64,000 nucleotides of DNA from Streptomyces thermolilacinus SPC6 (lineage in GTDB: Bacteria; Actinomycetota; Actinomycetes; Streptomycetales; Streptomycetaceae). The notes under the pieces were generated by a model, which was not told where the DNA came from, did no database searches, and worked only from the letters and a program-made list of their open reading frames with translations. The position numbers and the translations under genes were made by a program. The DNA lies in NCBI RefSeq assembly GCF_000478605.2, contig NZ_ASHX02000001.1, positions 1,176,457 to 1,240,456 on the forward strand, written 5' to 3'. The first letter of the stretch is position 1. Every line of letters starts with the position of its first letter. Of this stretch, positions 1-8,551 are shown in pieces.

Positions 1-29
1 AGTTCTGGGCACCCATCACGATCCGCATG

Positions 30-878
30 TCACCGCTCCGGCACCGGCCGACGCGTCGCGACGCCCGCCGCCGCGCCGCGCAGGGCGTCGAACACCTCGA
101 CCAGTCGGCGGGCGAACGCGCCCGGATACCTGGCGTAGCCCGCGTGGCCGCCGGGGAACAGCTCCATCCGGCTGCCCAGCCGCCGTGCCAGCACCACCGC
201 GGGCCGCTGCACGACGTGCGTACGGGAGTCCTCGCCGCCCGCCAGCGCGACCCGGCCCCGCAGCGCGGCGAGCGCGTCCAGGTCGGGCACGAACCGCGTC
301 GCGGGCCCGACCACCCGGGCGAGGAAGAACGCGGTGTTGTCATGCGCCTCGGGCAGCGCGGGCGCGGGGGTGTTCCCGTACAGGGCCTGGAGCAGCCGCA
401 TGGCCGGTACCAGCCCGGAGCGGCGGAACGTCTCGCGGACGTCGGCGACGAGCGCCAGGTGGTCGGCCGCGTCGGGGAGGACCGCCAGCGCGGGCGGTTC
501 GTGCGCGACCGTCCACCGCACGCGGCCGGGGTGGCGTACGGCGAGCTCCAGCGCCACCTGTCCGCCCGAGCAACTGCCGAAGACCCGCACCGGCTCGTCC
601 GGCCCGGCCCGGTGGTCGAGGAGCCGTACCGCGTCGTCGGCGTGCCGCCCGACGCGGTACGGCTCGTCGCGCGGGCCGTCCAGCACGCTGCGGGAGTTGC
701 CGCGGGGGTCGTAGGTGACGACGCGGTGGTGGGCGGCCAGGGCGGCCGCGAGGCGTCTGAACACGGCCGCGTCGGAGTTGCCGCCCGCGATGAGCAGCAG
801 CAGGGGGCCCGCGCCGCGCTCCTCGAAGTACAGCCGGGCGCCGGGGACGGGCAGCGTGCCGCTCGTACAGGGGTCCAT
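30..878 (-). CDS. Alpha/beta-fold hydrolase with Cys at the nucleophile position
   Basis: The protein has 282 aa. The frame stays open to 1151, but the ATG at 878 is chosen because GGAG lies 4 nt upstream and the alpha/beta hydrolase fold begins right after it; the upstream part is low-complexity. Visible features are the oxyanion region LLLIAGG (27-33), the strand TYDPRG (55-60), the nucleophile elbow GSCSGG (101-106) and a late GGHAGY catalytic-His motif. In the GxSxG pattern the central residue is Cys103 (codon TGC), not Ser, as in dienelactone hydrolases. The substrate is unknown. It is transcribed divergently from the secreted-protein gene at 1185 across 306 bp. The family call is firm; whether the Cys version is active is an inference. 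Confidence 0.85.
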   Translation of the reverse strand: MDPCTSGTLPVPGARLYFEERGAGPLLLLIAGGNSDAAVFRRLAAALAAHHRVVTYDPRGNSRSVLDGPRDEPYRVGRHADDAVRLLDHRAGPDEPVRVFGSCSGGQVALELAVRHPGRVRWTVAHEPPALAVLPDAADHLALVADVRETFRRSGLVPAMRLLQALYGNTPAPALPEAHDNTAFFLARVVGPATRFVPDLDALAALRGRVALAGGEDSRTHVVQRPAVVLARRLGSRMELFPGGHAGYARYPGAFARRLVEVFDALRGAAAGVATRRPVPER

Positions 879-1184
879 CGCGCTCCAGGGCCGAGACCGT
901 CGGGGCCCCAGGGTCACACGGGCACCGGAACGGGTGAAGGGCGCGTCGCGGGCGCGTCCGGCCGACGGGGTGCGCCCCCCCCGACCGCCGGGCGCGTCCC
1001 GCCAGCCGGACGTGTTGCCGGACCGCCGTGCGCGGCGGACGGCGCACGGCCGTGAGCCGACGACGCCCGTGCCGCGCGCGCCCGCGGGGCCGCCCGCGCT
1101 CCCCCGCTGCTCCCGCGCGCCCGTCTGCGGCGGCTCGGCGCGGGGCAGCACTCCGGACAGGTCACGTCCCGATGAGGAGGCCCC
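879..1184. other. Divergent intergenic region with a C8 homopolymer
   Basis: This 306-bp spacer separates the leftward hydrolase from the rightward secreted-protein gene and must hold both promoters. I see no convincing -35/-10 pair. An uninterrupted run of eight C lies at 975-982 (G8 on the hydrolase strand), about 100 bp upstream of the hydrolase start. Confidence 0.5.
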
Positions 1185-1751
1185 ATGGCCGCGAGCAGTT
1201 CATGGAAGCGGGCCACGACGGCCCTGACGGCCCGTGCGCGGAGGCGCGCCGTGGCGCTGACGGCCGGTGCCGTACTCGCCGCGAGCCTCCTGGTCACCGC
1301 ACCCGCCGGGGCGGCGCCGGGCCCGGTGCTCCAGTGTCAGGGGACGGAGACCACCACGTACGACCCGGGCATCGTCCTCCAGCCGCGCGACATCACCGTC
1401 ACCGTCGAAGGTCGGCTCGACTCCTGCCTCGACGGCACCGGCGGGGTGACGAGCGGGGCGTACGGGGAGCGGTTCCTCTTCAACGCGGGCTGCAACAACC
1501 TGCTCGACGGCTTCACCGACCGGCGCGCCTTCACCTGGAACAGCGGCGAGCGCAGCGTCGTCGAGATCACCGGCACCACGAACGCGGTCGCCGGGCAGGT
1601 GGTCACCACGATCACCGGCACCGTGGTGGAAGGCCGTTACGCGGGGCGCTCGCTGCTCCAGGTCATCACTCTTCCGCAGCCGGACCTGCTGCTGTGCCTC
1701 ACCACCGGTCTCCGGGGCGCGACCGGCGTCACGACGCTCACCCTCACCTGA
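1185..1751 (+). CDS. Small secreted protein of unknown function
   Basis: The protein has 188 aa. The ATG follows GAGGAGG with 4 nt spacing. The N-terminus is a classical Sec signal: basic residues (WKR, RARRR) to about 21, a hydrophobic core to about 38, and a likely cleavage after Ala44 in the APAGAA stretch. The mature part of about 144 aa is rich in Thr, Val and Gly and carries four Cys (51 and three later), so two disulfides are plausible. Its beta-rich pattern resembles small secreted Streptomyces hypotheticals. I recognise no catalytic motif. The aryl-AMP ligase gene starts 50 bp downstream on the same strand, so the two may be cotranscribed. Confidence 0.8.
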   Translation: MAASSSWKRATTALTARARRRAVALTAGAVLAASLLVTAPAGAAPGPVLQCQGTETTTYDPGIVLQPRDITVTVEGRLDSCLDGTGGVTSGAYGERFLFNAGCNNLLDGFTDRRAFTWNSGERSVVEITGTTNAVAGQVVTTITGTVVEGRYAGRSLLQVITLPQPDLLLCLTTGLRGATGVTTLTLT

Positions 1752-1801
1752 CCTGACCCTGAACCGGCTGGGCCCCGCCCACCGGACCGGAGGAGACGGG
1801 A

Positions 1802-3667
1802 TTGGCCGACACCGGCGACGTACGGGACATCCTCGCCGACCTGGGAATCGCCGACGAGCTGCTGCGGGGTGAGGCGCGGCTGCGGGCCGACCTGGGTCTC
1901 GACTCGGTCGACCTGTCGCAGCTGGCGCTGGAGCTGGCCGAGCGGTACGGCGTCCGGTTCGACCCGTGGAGCGGCCACGACCACACCGTGCGGGAGGTCG
2001 TCGCTCTCGCCCGCACGGGGCAGGCGGGGCCGGTGGCGGAGCGGTACCGCGGCCGGGGCTGGTGGGCGCCCGAGCTGCTGGACGAGGCCGTGCTCGACAC
2101 GCGGGGGCATCCCGGCGGCCGGGCGGCGCTCACCGGAGACGGCCGCACCCTGCGCAGGGCGGCGCTGGACGCGGCCGTCTCGGGCTGCGCGGCCCGGCTC
2201 GCGGAGGGCGGTGTCCTCCCCGGCGACCACGTGCTCGTACTGCCTCCCAACGAGCCCCGGTTCCTGGTCCTGGTCCTCGCGCTGATCAGGCTCGGCGCGT
2301 GCCCGGTGCTCGCCCCGCCGACGCTGCGCGCCCGTGAACTCGGGCCCGTCGTCTCGGCGGTGGGCGCGACGGCGATGGCCGTCCCCGGCCCGGGGCGCCG
2401 GTTCGACCACCTGCGGATGGCGGAGGGGCTGCGCCTACGGCATCCGTCCCTGCGTACCCTCATCGTCCCCGGCGGCGACGCGGCGCGCGGCCGTCTGGAC
2501 CTCGACGCGTGCGCCGGGCTGCATGACACGGCGCCCGTGGACGCGGGTCGTGGCGCGGCGCCCGTGGGCGGGGCGCGCCGCCCTTCCGACACCGCCCTGT
2601 TCCTGCTGTCCAGCGGTACGACGGGCGCGCCCCGGCTCATCCCGCGCAGCCACGAGGCCTTCACGCATGTCGTCCGCGCGTCCGCCGGGGTGTCAGGGAT
2701 GGGGCGGGACACGGTCTACCTCGCCGCGCTGCCGGTGGCGCACAGCTTCGCGTTCGGGCACCCCGGTGTGCTGGGCGCCCTCGTGTGCGGCGGGCGGGCG
2801 GTGCTCGGCCCGGACGGCGACCCGGGCGGCGCGCTGGAGCTGATCGAGCGGGAGCGGGTCACGCACTGCGCGCTCACCCCGGCGGTCGCCCGGCAGTGGC
2901 TCGGCGCCCGGGCCGCCCGCCCCGGGCACGACCTGTCGAGCCTGCGGGTCATCCAGGTCGGCGGTGCCCGCCTGGACGAGGACACCGCCGCGCGTCTCGC
3001 CGAGGTGTTCGCCTGCCGGGTCCAGCAGGTGTACGGCATGAGCGAGGGACTGCTGAACCTCACGCGGCTGGACGACCCGCCCGGGCCCGTGGCCACCACC
3101 CAGGGGCGGCCCGCATCGCCCGGCGACGAGACCCGTGTGGTGGACGGCGCGGGCAGGCCGGTCGCCGACGGCGAGACCGGTGAGCTGCTGGTCCGGGGGC
3201 CGGGCGTGATCACGGCGTACCACGGCGGGGCGGAGCCCGAGGCGTTCACTCCCGACGGCTTCCTCCGCACCGGCGACCTGGTCCGGCGCCACCCGTCGGG
3301 CAACTTCCAGGTGGTGGGCCGGGTCAAGGACGTGATCAACCGCGGGGGCGAGAAGATCCCGGCGGGCGAACTGGAGTCGCTGGTGCTGGCCCACCCCCGG
3401 GTGCGTTCCGCCGCAGCCGTGGCGATGCCCCACCCCGTCCTGGGCGAGGCGGTCTGCCTGTACGTGACGGGCGGCGCGGAGGGGGCGCCGTCTCTGCGGG
3501 AGATCCGCCGGTTCCTGGTGGAGGCGGGGCTGGCCCCCTTCAAGCTGCCCGAGCACCTCGTGGAGCTGCCCGCGCTGCCCCTCACCGGGATCGGCAAGAT
3601 CGACAAGGTACGTCTCCGGGAGGACGTCCGCGCCCGTACGGCCCCGTCGGCACCGCCGCCGCGCTGA
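1802..3667 (+). CDS. Aryl-acid AMP ligase (EntE/DhbE-like) with N-terminal carrier domain
   Basis: The protein has 621 aa and starts at TTG, preceded by GGAGGAGA. Residues 1-75 look like an acyl/aryl carrier protein, with the phosphopantetheine site LGLDSVDL (Ser35). Residues ~80-610 match 2,3-dihydroxybenzoate/salicylate-AMP ligases: A3 motif LSSGTTGAPRLIPRSH (about 270-285), then QQVYGMSEG, TQGRP, RTGDL, GRVKDVINRGGEKI and the catalytic-Lys motif LPLTGIGKIDK. Such enzymes adenylate an aryl acid and load it on a carrier thiol to start siderophore or peptide synthesis. Family members usually lack a carrier, or the carrier is on an isochorismatase; an N-terminal carrier is less usual. No DHB or salicylate synthesis genes are nearby. 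It is convergent with the S1-domain gene, only 7 bp away. The exact acid is not determinable by eye. Confidence 0.88.
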   Translation: MADTGDVRDILADLGIADELLRGEARLRADLGLDSVDLSQLALELAERYGVRFDPWSGHDHTVREVVALARTGQAGPVAERYRGRGWWAPELLDEAVLDTRGHPGGRAALTGDGRTLRRAALDAAVSGCAARLAEGGVLPGDHVLVLPPNEPRFLVLVLALIRLGACPVLAPPTLRARELGPVVSAVGATAMAVPGPGRRFDHLRMAEGLRLRHPSLRTLIVPGGDAARGRLDLDACAGLHDTAPVDAGRGAAPVGGARRPSDTALFLLSSGTTGAPRLIPRSHEAFTHVVRASAGVSGMGRDTVYLAALPVAHSFAFGHPGVLGALVCGGRAVLGPDGDPGGALELIERERVTHCALTPAVARQWLGARAARPGHDLSSLRVIQVGGARLDEDTAARLAEVFACRVQQVYGMSEGLLNLTRLDDPPGPVATTQGRPASPGDETRVVDGAGRPVADGETGELLVRGPGVITAYHGGAEPEAFTPDGFLRTGDLVRRHPSGNFQVVGRVKDVINRGGEKIPAGELESLVLAHPRVRSAAAVAMPHPVLGEAVCLYVTGGAEGAPSLREIRRFLVEAGLAPFKLPEHLVELPALPLTGIGKIDKVRLREDVRARTAPSAPPPR

Positions 3668-3674
3668 GGGCGGG

Positions 3675-4109
3675 TCAGGGCGGCGGCGCCGTACGCCCCT
3701 GCCCCCACGAGAGCACCAGCCCGCGCCGCTCGCGGTCCACCTCCACGACGACGACCGTGACCTCGTCACCGACCTGGACGACGCCCGCCGGGTCGGCCAC
3801 GGGTGCCCGGCCGGGGTCGTTCGGACGCACAAGTCCCTCGACGCCCTCGGCGACCTCCACCATGACGCCGAACGGGACCAGCAGGGCGACCCGCCCCCGC
3901 GGGGTCCGGCCCGCCGCGCCCCGGTTGGCGAAGGCCGCGAAAGGGCCGGGGCGCAGCGCCCGCAGGAACAGCCTGACCTCCAGGTTCCCGGTGTCGAACT
4001 GCGGAAACTCGCACGTCACGCGCTGCCCCACCCGCACCACGCCGGACACCGCATCGGCGCGCCGCCAGGACAGCTCGGGGATCGTGATGAAGCCGACGCC
4101 GGGGAACAC
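3675..4109 (-). CDS. S1 RNA-binding domain protein, probably 5'-truncated
   Basis: The frame gives 144 aa from a GTG with no clear ribosome-binding site; an in-frame stop lies about 20 nt further upstream. Two S1 (OB-fold) units are visible. The first begins abruptly at GFITIPELSWRR, lacking the first strands that normally precede this motif, and continues with VVRVGQRVTCEF. The second is complete (GRVALLVPFGVMVEVAEGVEG ... LVLSW). Intact Streptomyces relatives, as I recall them, start about 20-25 residues earlier. The missing 5' end coincides with the end of brxHI, 29 bp away. I infer that arrival of the BREX island cut off the start of this gene. It may be a non-functional remnant or be expressed from read-through. 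Confidence 0.65.
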   Translation of the reverse strand: MFPGVGFITIPELSWRRADAVSGVVRVGQRVTCEFPQFDTGNLEVRLFLRALRPGPFAAFANRGAAGRTPRGRVALLVPFGVMVEVAEGVEGLVRPNDPGRAPVADPAGVVQVGDEVTVVVVEVDRERRGLVLSWGQGRTAPPP

Positions 4110-4138
4110 CGGGTGGCCGGCTGTCCACGATCAGGGGC

Positions 4139-6346
4139 TCACGCTGAACCGCTGACGGCGACGAAACGCGCGGGTTCGGACAGTACGGACCGTGCCCCCT
4201 CGAAGTCGGCCAGGCGGGCCGCGACCGTGGCGACGGCAAGTCGTTCGGGCAGAGCGGCGGAGAACTTCAGACCGCGTACGGCCCGGCGGTCCACGTCGGG
4301 AAGCACGAGCCCGTCACCGACGCTCTCCCGAGCCGCCCTCCAGTCGGCCGGGGTGAGGTCCTCACGCAGACGCATCCAGCAATCGGTGGGCCGCTGTAAA
4401 GGGTCGGTGACCGACTGCAGTGTCGCCGCGAGGGTGGCGTTGGCGCGGTAACCGGCCCAGGTCCACCAACGCACATCGCTCCCCACCCGGGTGACCAGGG
4501 TGCCGCCGGGGTGCACCGTGTCCGGAGCATCATCCTCGCGCTGTTCCGCAAGGCATGCCTGCGCCCGCCGGGTGAGATCCACCGGCGGCTCGGAGCCCAG
4601 CAGTACCTCCCGCATGGCTCGCGTGAGGGCGTACGAAAGGCCGACCACGCCACCGCTCATCCACTTGGCGATGCCGCCGCCGTCCGCGGGTTCAACAAAG
4701 ACCCGCTTCCGTGTCCAGTCGACATAGGTGACCTGCCAGCTCCGTCCGCCGAGCAGCAGTCGACGAGGGCCCGGGCGTTCTTCGGTCAGGACACTCGGGT
4801 CGGTTCGGCCGATCTCGGTGCGCCCGGACAGTACCGTGAACTGCGGCGGCGCGGTGAACGACGCCGTGAGTTCGATGAAGTGCCGCCTCCCGAACCGGTG
4901 TTCCGCCTCCGGGCCGACGAACAGCATGCCGCCGTCGCTGTCGAGAAAGCCCTCTTCGGTGAGGTGGCGCAGGATCGGAGCCGCGGAACGGTCGAAGGGG
5001 GCGAGACCGTTCCATTGCCGATCCCACAACTGATCACCCATCACGTGCTGCTGCAGGGTGACCGCGAGGAGCTGCTGGGCCACGAGGTGACGCGGCTCGG
5101 GCGGCGGGAGAACGGGTTCCACCCAGCCACGTGACCACAACAGCAGCAGTCCCGCGGCCTGCAGCAGTGTTTCTTTCCGGGTGGTGAGGAACAGGCAGTT
5201 GCGTACCGTGCCGGGACGCCGGCCGGTGCGCCCGATGCGCTGCAGGAAGGAAGCGACGGAGGCCGGGGCATCGATCTGGATGACGCGGTCCAGGTCTCCG
5301 ACATCGATGCCGAGTTCAAGGGTGGACGTGGAAACGATGACGCAGTCGCGAGCCTCGGCGAAAGCCTGCTCGGAGCGGGCACGTTCGTCCACGGACAGGG
5401 AAGCGTGGGACAGGAAGACGGTAACCTCGCGGGCCCGGAGCGCGGCACCCAGCTCCTCGACCTGGCGGCGCGAGTCGCAGAAGACGAGCCGCTTCTCTCC
5501 CCGGTGCAGGGCGGCGATGAGTTTCGCGGCATTGTCGAGCGAGCCCACGTAGTCGAGTTCCACCTCTCCCGCAGGTCTGCGCGACGGGTCCGTGACGGTT
5601 CCCTTCCCGGTGCCGACCACACCGGTGGCGGGCAGGTGGACGCCCGGCGCAACGACCTGTCCGGTACGGCTCCCGGCACCGGCTCCTTGCAACCAGCGCA
5701 GCAACTGCTCGGGGTTGCCCACCGTCGCCGAGAGCCCGACCCGCTGGATGGGGCGGCCGGTGACCCGCTCCAGCCGTTCGAGCACCGCGAGCAGGTGCCA
5801 GCCCCGGTCGTCACCCGCGAAGGCGTGCACCTCGTCGACGACCACGGCGCGTACGCCGCCCAGCAGGCGCTCGTGGTCGGTCTTGACGCCGATCAGCATG
5901 GCTTCGAGCGACTCGGGTGTGGTCAGCAGGATGTCCGGCGGCTCGGTGCGGATACGCTGCCGCTGCGACTCCTTGGTGTCGCCGTGCCAGAGCGCCGCGC
6001 GCCGTCCCAGCCACTGGGCGTACGTGTCGACGCGGCCGACCAGGTTGTTGAGCAGCGCCTTGAGGGGGCACAAGTACAGCACGGAGGTGCCGATCCACCG
6101 CTGCTCGGCCATCGCGGACAGCAGCGGGAAGCACGCCGCCTCCGTCTTGCCGCCCGCTGTCGGCGCCAGCAGCACGGCGTCGTCGCCGTCCATGAGCGGA
6201 GTGATCGCCGCCCGCTGGAGGGGACGCAGATCGGGCCAGCCGAGAGTGTTGACAATGTGGTGCAGGACAACGGGGTCGAGCCGGTCGAGTACGTCGGCCG
6301 CTCCTCCGGCCGGGTGCACCCCGGTCGGCTTGTCAGCGTCCGCCAT
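4139..6346 (-). CDS. brxHI: BREX type 2 Lhr-like DEVH-box helicase BrxHI
   Basis: The protein has 735 aa. The ATG at 6346 overlaps the brxD stop (TGATG), so translation is coupled; the longer open frame upstream is out-of-frame reading of brxD. Superfamily 2 motifs are in order: Walker A APTAGGKT (61-68), DEVH box VVVDEVHAF (about 167-175), GLSATVGNPEQLL, a domain-2 stretch STSTLELGIDV, and motif VI RIGRTGRR (about 369). The Lhr-like C-terminal region follows. BrxHI with BrxD is diagnostic of type 2 BREX alongside pglWXYZ. It probably moves on or unwinds phage DNA during defence. It is the last gene of the leftward brxD-brxHI pair. Confidence 0.9.
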   Translation of the reverse strand: MADADKPTGVHPAGGAADVLDRLDPVVLHHIVNTLGWPDLRPLQRAAITPLMDGDDAVLLAPTAGGKTEAACFPLLSAMAEQRWIGTSVLYLCPLKALLNNLVGRVDTYAQWLGRRAALWHGDTKESQRQRIRTEPPDILLTTPESLEAMLIGVKTDHERLLGGVRAVVVDEVHAFAGDDRGWHLLAVLERLERVTGRPIQRVGLSATVGNPEQLLRWLQGAGAGSRTGQVVAPGVHLPATGVVGTGKGTVTDPSRRPAGEVELDYVGSLDNAAKLIAALHRGEKRLVFCDSRRQVEELGAALRAREVTVFLSHASLSVDERARSEQAFAEARDCVIVSTSTLELGIDVGDLDRVIQIDAPASVASFLQRIGRTGRRPGTVRNCLFLTTRKETLLQAAGLLLLWSRGWVEPVLPPPEPRHLVAQQLLAVTLQQHVMGDQLWDRQWNGLAPFDRSAAPILRHLTEEGFLDSDGGMLFVGPEAEHRFGRRHFIELTASFTAPPQFTVLSGRTEIGRTDPSVLTEERPGPRRLLLGGRSWQVTYVDWTRKRVFVEPADGGGIAKWMSGGVVGLSYALTRAMREVLLGSEPPVDLTRRAQACLAEQREDDAPDTVHPGGTLVTRVGSDVRWWTWAGYRANATLAATLQSVTDPLQRPTDCWMRLREDLTPADWRAARESVGDGLVLPDVDRRAVRGLKFSAALPERLAVATVAARLADFEGARSVLSEPARFVAVSGSA

Positions 6347-7695
6347 CACAGCTCCAGGTCGATGTCGTCGGCGGACGCGGCCCCGCCGGTGACCGCGGCG
6401 GTCAGGTTCCGCTCCACGTCGGTGAGCTCGCTGCTCGAGACGGTCAGGTTGTAGTGCTGCCGGGGATCGAAGTCGTCGAACTGGTCCACGCGGTCGAGGA
6501 CGTCCCCCACCAGCTTCTTCAGGAACAGCCGGGGCGCCACCCCGACCTTCCCGCCCAGCGCTCCGCCGACAGCTCGCGCGAGATCCGCGACGTAGGCGTC
6601 GTCGACGACCGCACGTACACGCTCGGGCGACGCGGCGGCATCCGCGTACAGGTTCCGGATGGTGACGCCCAGGGCGACCAGGGACTCCTGGCCGAAGCCG
6701 GGAAGCCGGATCTGAACGGCACGGGGATTGTCGAAGCGCGGGTCCGTGGTGAAGTCGGTGGCGAGCCGCTGGGCGAGCGGCGCCAGGCGCTGCACGCCCT
6801 GCTGACCGTCGTAGAAGGCGGGTGTACCGGTGATCACGAGGTACAGACCGGGGAACCGGCCGGAGTGCACCTCGTCGATGAGCTGCCGCAGCGCGTTGAG
6901 CGCCTTGTCGCGGGCGTCGGAGCGCACCCGTTGCAGCGTCTCCACCTCGTCGAGGACGACGAAGAGCCCGGCGTGCCCGGAGTCGCGCAGCACGGTGAGC
7001 AGGCCCTGCAGGAAGCCGAGAGCACCGAAGTGGTCGAGGTCTCCCCGCAACCCGGCGGACCTGCGGGCGGAGGCCGCGACGTGTGGCTGGCCACCGAGCC
7101 ACGCCAGCACGGCCGCGGCGGTCGCCTCGTCGCGGTCGGCGAGGGCTGCCCGGTACCCGCGCAGGGCGGTGGCGAAGGACGGTGCATGCCGGGAGACCTC
7201 GGCGAGCCGCGCGACGAGCAGCTTCTCCACCTCGCCGGACAGTTCGTCCTCGGTCGCGCCGGCTGCCAGAGCGTCCTCTTCCAGGGCGTAGAACCAGGCG
7301 TCCACGACGGGGCGCAGCGCGCTGGGCGGGAAGCTGGAGGTGGTGAGCCGTTCGGTGAGCCGCCGGTAGACGGTCTCCAGCTTGTGCAGCGGCGTCTCGT
7401 TCTCGGAGACCTGGATCTCGGCCACGGCGAAGTTGCGCCGCTTCGCCCGCTCCCCCAGCCAGCGGGTGAAGAAGGTCTTGCCGGACCCGTACTCACCGCG
7501 CACGGCCTTGAACACGGACCCGCCGGACGCGACGGCGTCCAGTTCCGCGTCGAGGGCCGCTTCGAACCGATCGAGCCCGGTGGCGAGCAGGTCGAGTCCG
7601 CTCTCGGGTACGGCCCCGCGGCGCAGGGCGTCGATGACGGTACGGCGGCGGGCCGCGCTGACCTGTACGGGACGTTTGGATCCGGTGGTGCTCAC
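6346..7695 (-). CDS. brxD: BREX type 2 ATP-binding protein BrxD
   Basis: The protein has 449 aa from the GTG at 7695; codons upstream of it do not look like the family. It is a P-loop ATPase: Walker A GEYGSGKT (67-74) and Walker B with sensor-like stretch GLFVVLDEVETLQ (about 237-249). The C-terminal part (PRLFLKKLVGDVLD) resembles other BrxD/DUF2791 ATPases. The 5' region has a perfect 6-bp inverted repeat between the start codon and the likely leader. It is followed immediately by brxHI and transcribed divergently from the coiled-coil/membrane gene at 8039. Its role in BREX is unresolved; a loader for BrxHI is an inference from their pairing. Confidence 0.88.
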   Translation of the reverse strand: MSTTGSKRPVQVSAARRRTVIDALRRGAVPESGLDLLATGLDRFEAALDAELDAVASGGSVFKAVRGEYGSGKTFFTRWLGERAKRRNFAVAEIQVSENETPLHKLETVYRRLTERLTTSSFPPSALRPVVDAWFYALEEDALAAGATEDELSGEVEKLLVARLAEVSRHAPSFATALRGYRAALADRDEATAAAVLAWLGGQPHVAASARRSAGLRGDLDHFGALGFLQGLLTVLRDSGHAGLFVVLDEVETLQRVRSDARDKALNALRQLIDEVHSGRFPGLYLVITGTPAFYDGQQGVQRLAPLAQRLATDFTTDPRFDNPRAVQIRLPGFGQESLVALGVTIRNLYADAAASPERVRAVVDDAYVADLARAVGGALGGKVGVAPRLFLKKLVGDVLDRVDQFDDFDPRQHYNLTVSSSELTDVERNLTAAVTGGAASADDIDLEL

Positions 7696-8038
7696 GGGGA
7701 ACAGTGTTCCATCTTCCCGTGCACCACGGCCTCGACGAAAAGCCACGGCGCCCGATTCGCGAAGTTTATCCAAATGCTTCCGTTGCGCCACCCATCCAGG
7801 AAATGCCCTGCCGCGGCGCCAACAGCCGGGACGAGCCACCGCACCCAAAGTGTCGCCCTCACGCCTCCGTCATTCGCGAATCCGGGATATACCGGAGGGG
7901 CAGCCAGGGGGAGGGAAAGCGAGGGCAGCGCTCAACCGCCGACTCCGGACGGCTGTGCTCACTGAACTCAGCGCCCGCATGTCGGCGCCGCCACTAGGAT
8001 TCGCGGAAACGAGACGCGACGGCGAACAGGACCACAGC
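7696..8038. other. Divergent promoter region, brxD and coiled-coil gene
   Basis: This 343-bp region between two divergent genes is less GC-rich than its neighbours. No ORF with a family match was found. Apart from the inverted repeat next to brxD, I see no clear promoter elements. Confidence 0.45.
7698..7710. promoter_or_regulatory. Inverted repeat at the brxD start
   Basis: GGAACA-G-TGTTCC is a perfect 6-bp inverted repeat centred 9 bp upstream of the brxD GTG. It covers the place where a ribosome-binding site would be. It could be an operator or an mRNA hairpin that masks initiation. No function is proven. Confidence 0.3.
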
Positions 8039-8551
8039 ATGGCCTACAAGAGCGAAGCCGAGATCAAGCAGGCGCTCGGGATCGAGTCCTGGAGGCACCT
8101 CTCCAAGGACAAGATGATCAGGTTCGCGGCCATGATGCCCGAGATGGACACCGAGGTGGCTCTGAGGATCGTTGAGCAGTTCCCGGTGTTCAAGGATTTC
8201 GCCAAGGATGCCGTGGACTCGATGGAGACAGCTCACGCGTCCACATTGTCAGCGAACAAGCAGAGCCAGGAGCACGTCCACCAGGCGTTCCAGGAGATCA
8301 GGGAAATCCTCAAGCGTGAACTCGACAAGGACTATCTGAGCTGGGAAAGCAAGAAATTCATCATCGAGCAGATCCAGGAGACCGGAAGGCTGGAATTCCA
8401 GAAGGACAGCGAGAACAAGCAGTTCTTGGACGGGGTGCTGAAAAAGGTGGTAATCGGCGCTGGTGCCGCACTCGCTCTGGGTGTGGCGTTCGTCGGCGGC
8501 AAGATCATGGCCGAAAGCAGCGAAAGCCCCGGAGACTCTCCGGAGGCTTGA
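8039..8551 (+). CDS. Small coiled-coil protein with one C-terminal membrane helix
   Basis: The protein has 170 aa. The ATG at 8039 has AGGA 8 nt upstream; the upstream continuation of the frame is antisense to brxD. Residues 1-60 (SWRHLSKDKMIRFAAMMPEM) are helical, residues 60-130 are highly charged and probably coiled-coil, and residues 137-155 form one hydrophobic helix (VVIGAGAALALGVAFVGG) after Lys-Lys, leaving a short acidic tail. This suggests a tail-anchored protein with a cytoplasmic body. I do not recognise the family. Base composition is clearly lower in GC than its neighbours. A hairpin that may end the transcript lies at 8716-8732, and the DUF262/CBS pair follows on the same strand. 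Its place inside the BREX locus suggests a defence-related or membrane-tethering role; that is inference. Confidence 0.7.
   Translation: MAYKSEAEIKQALGIESWRHLSKDKMIRFAAMMPEMDTEVALRIVEQFPVFKDFAKDAVDSMETAHASTLSANKQSQEHVHQAFQEIREILKRELDKDYLSWESKKFIIEQIQETGRLEFQKDSENKQFLDGVLKKVVIGAGAALALGVAFVGGKIMAESSESPGDSPEA

Noticed and set aside
4139..7695. DISARM instead of BREX for the helicase and ATPase pair
   Set aside because: No DUF1998, PLD or DISARM methyltransferase genes; BrxD-BrxHI with pglWXYZ fit BREX type 2 fully.
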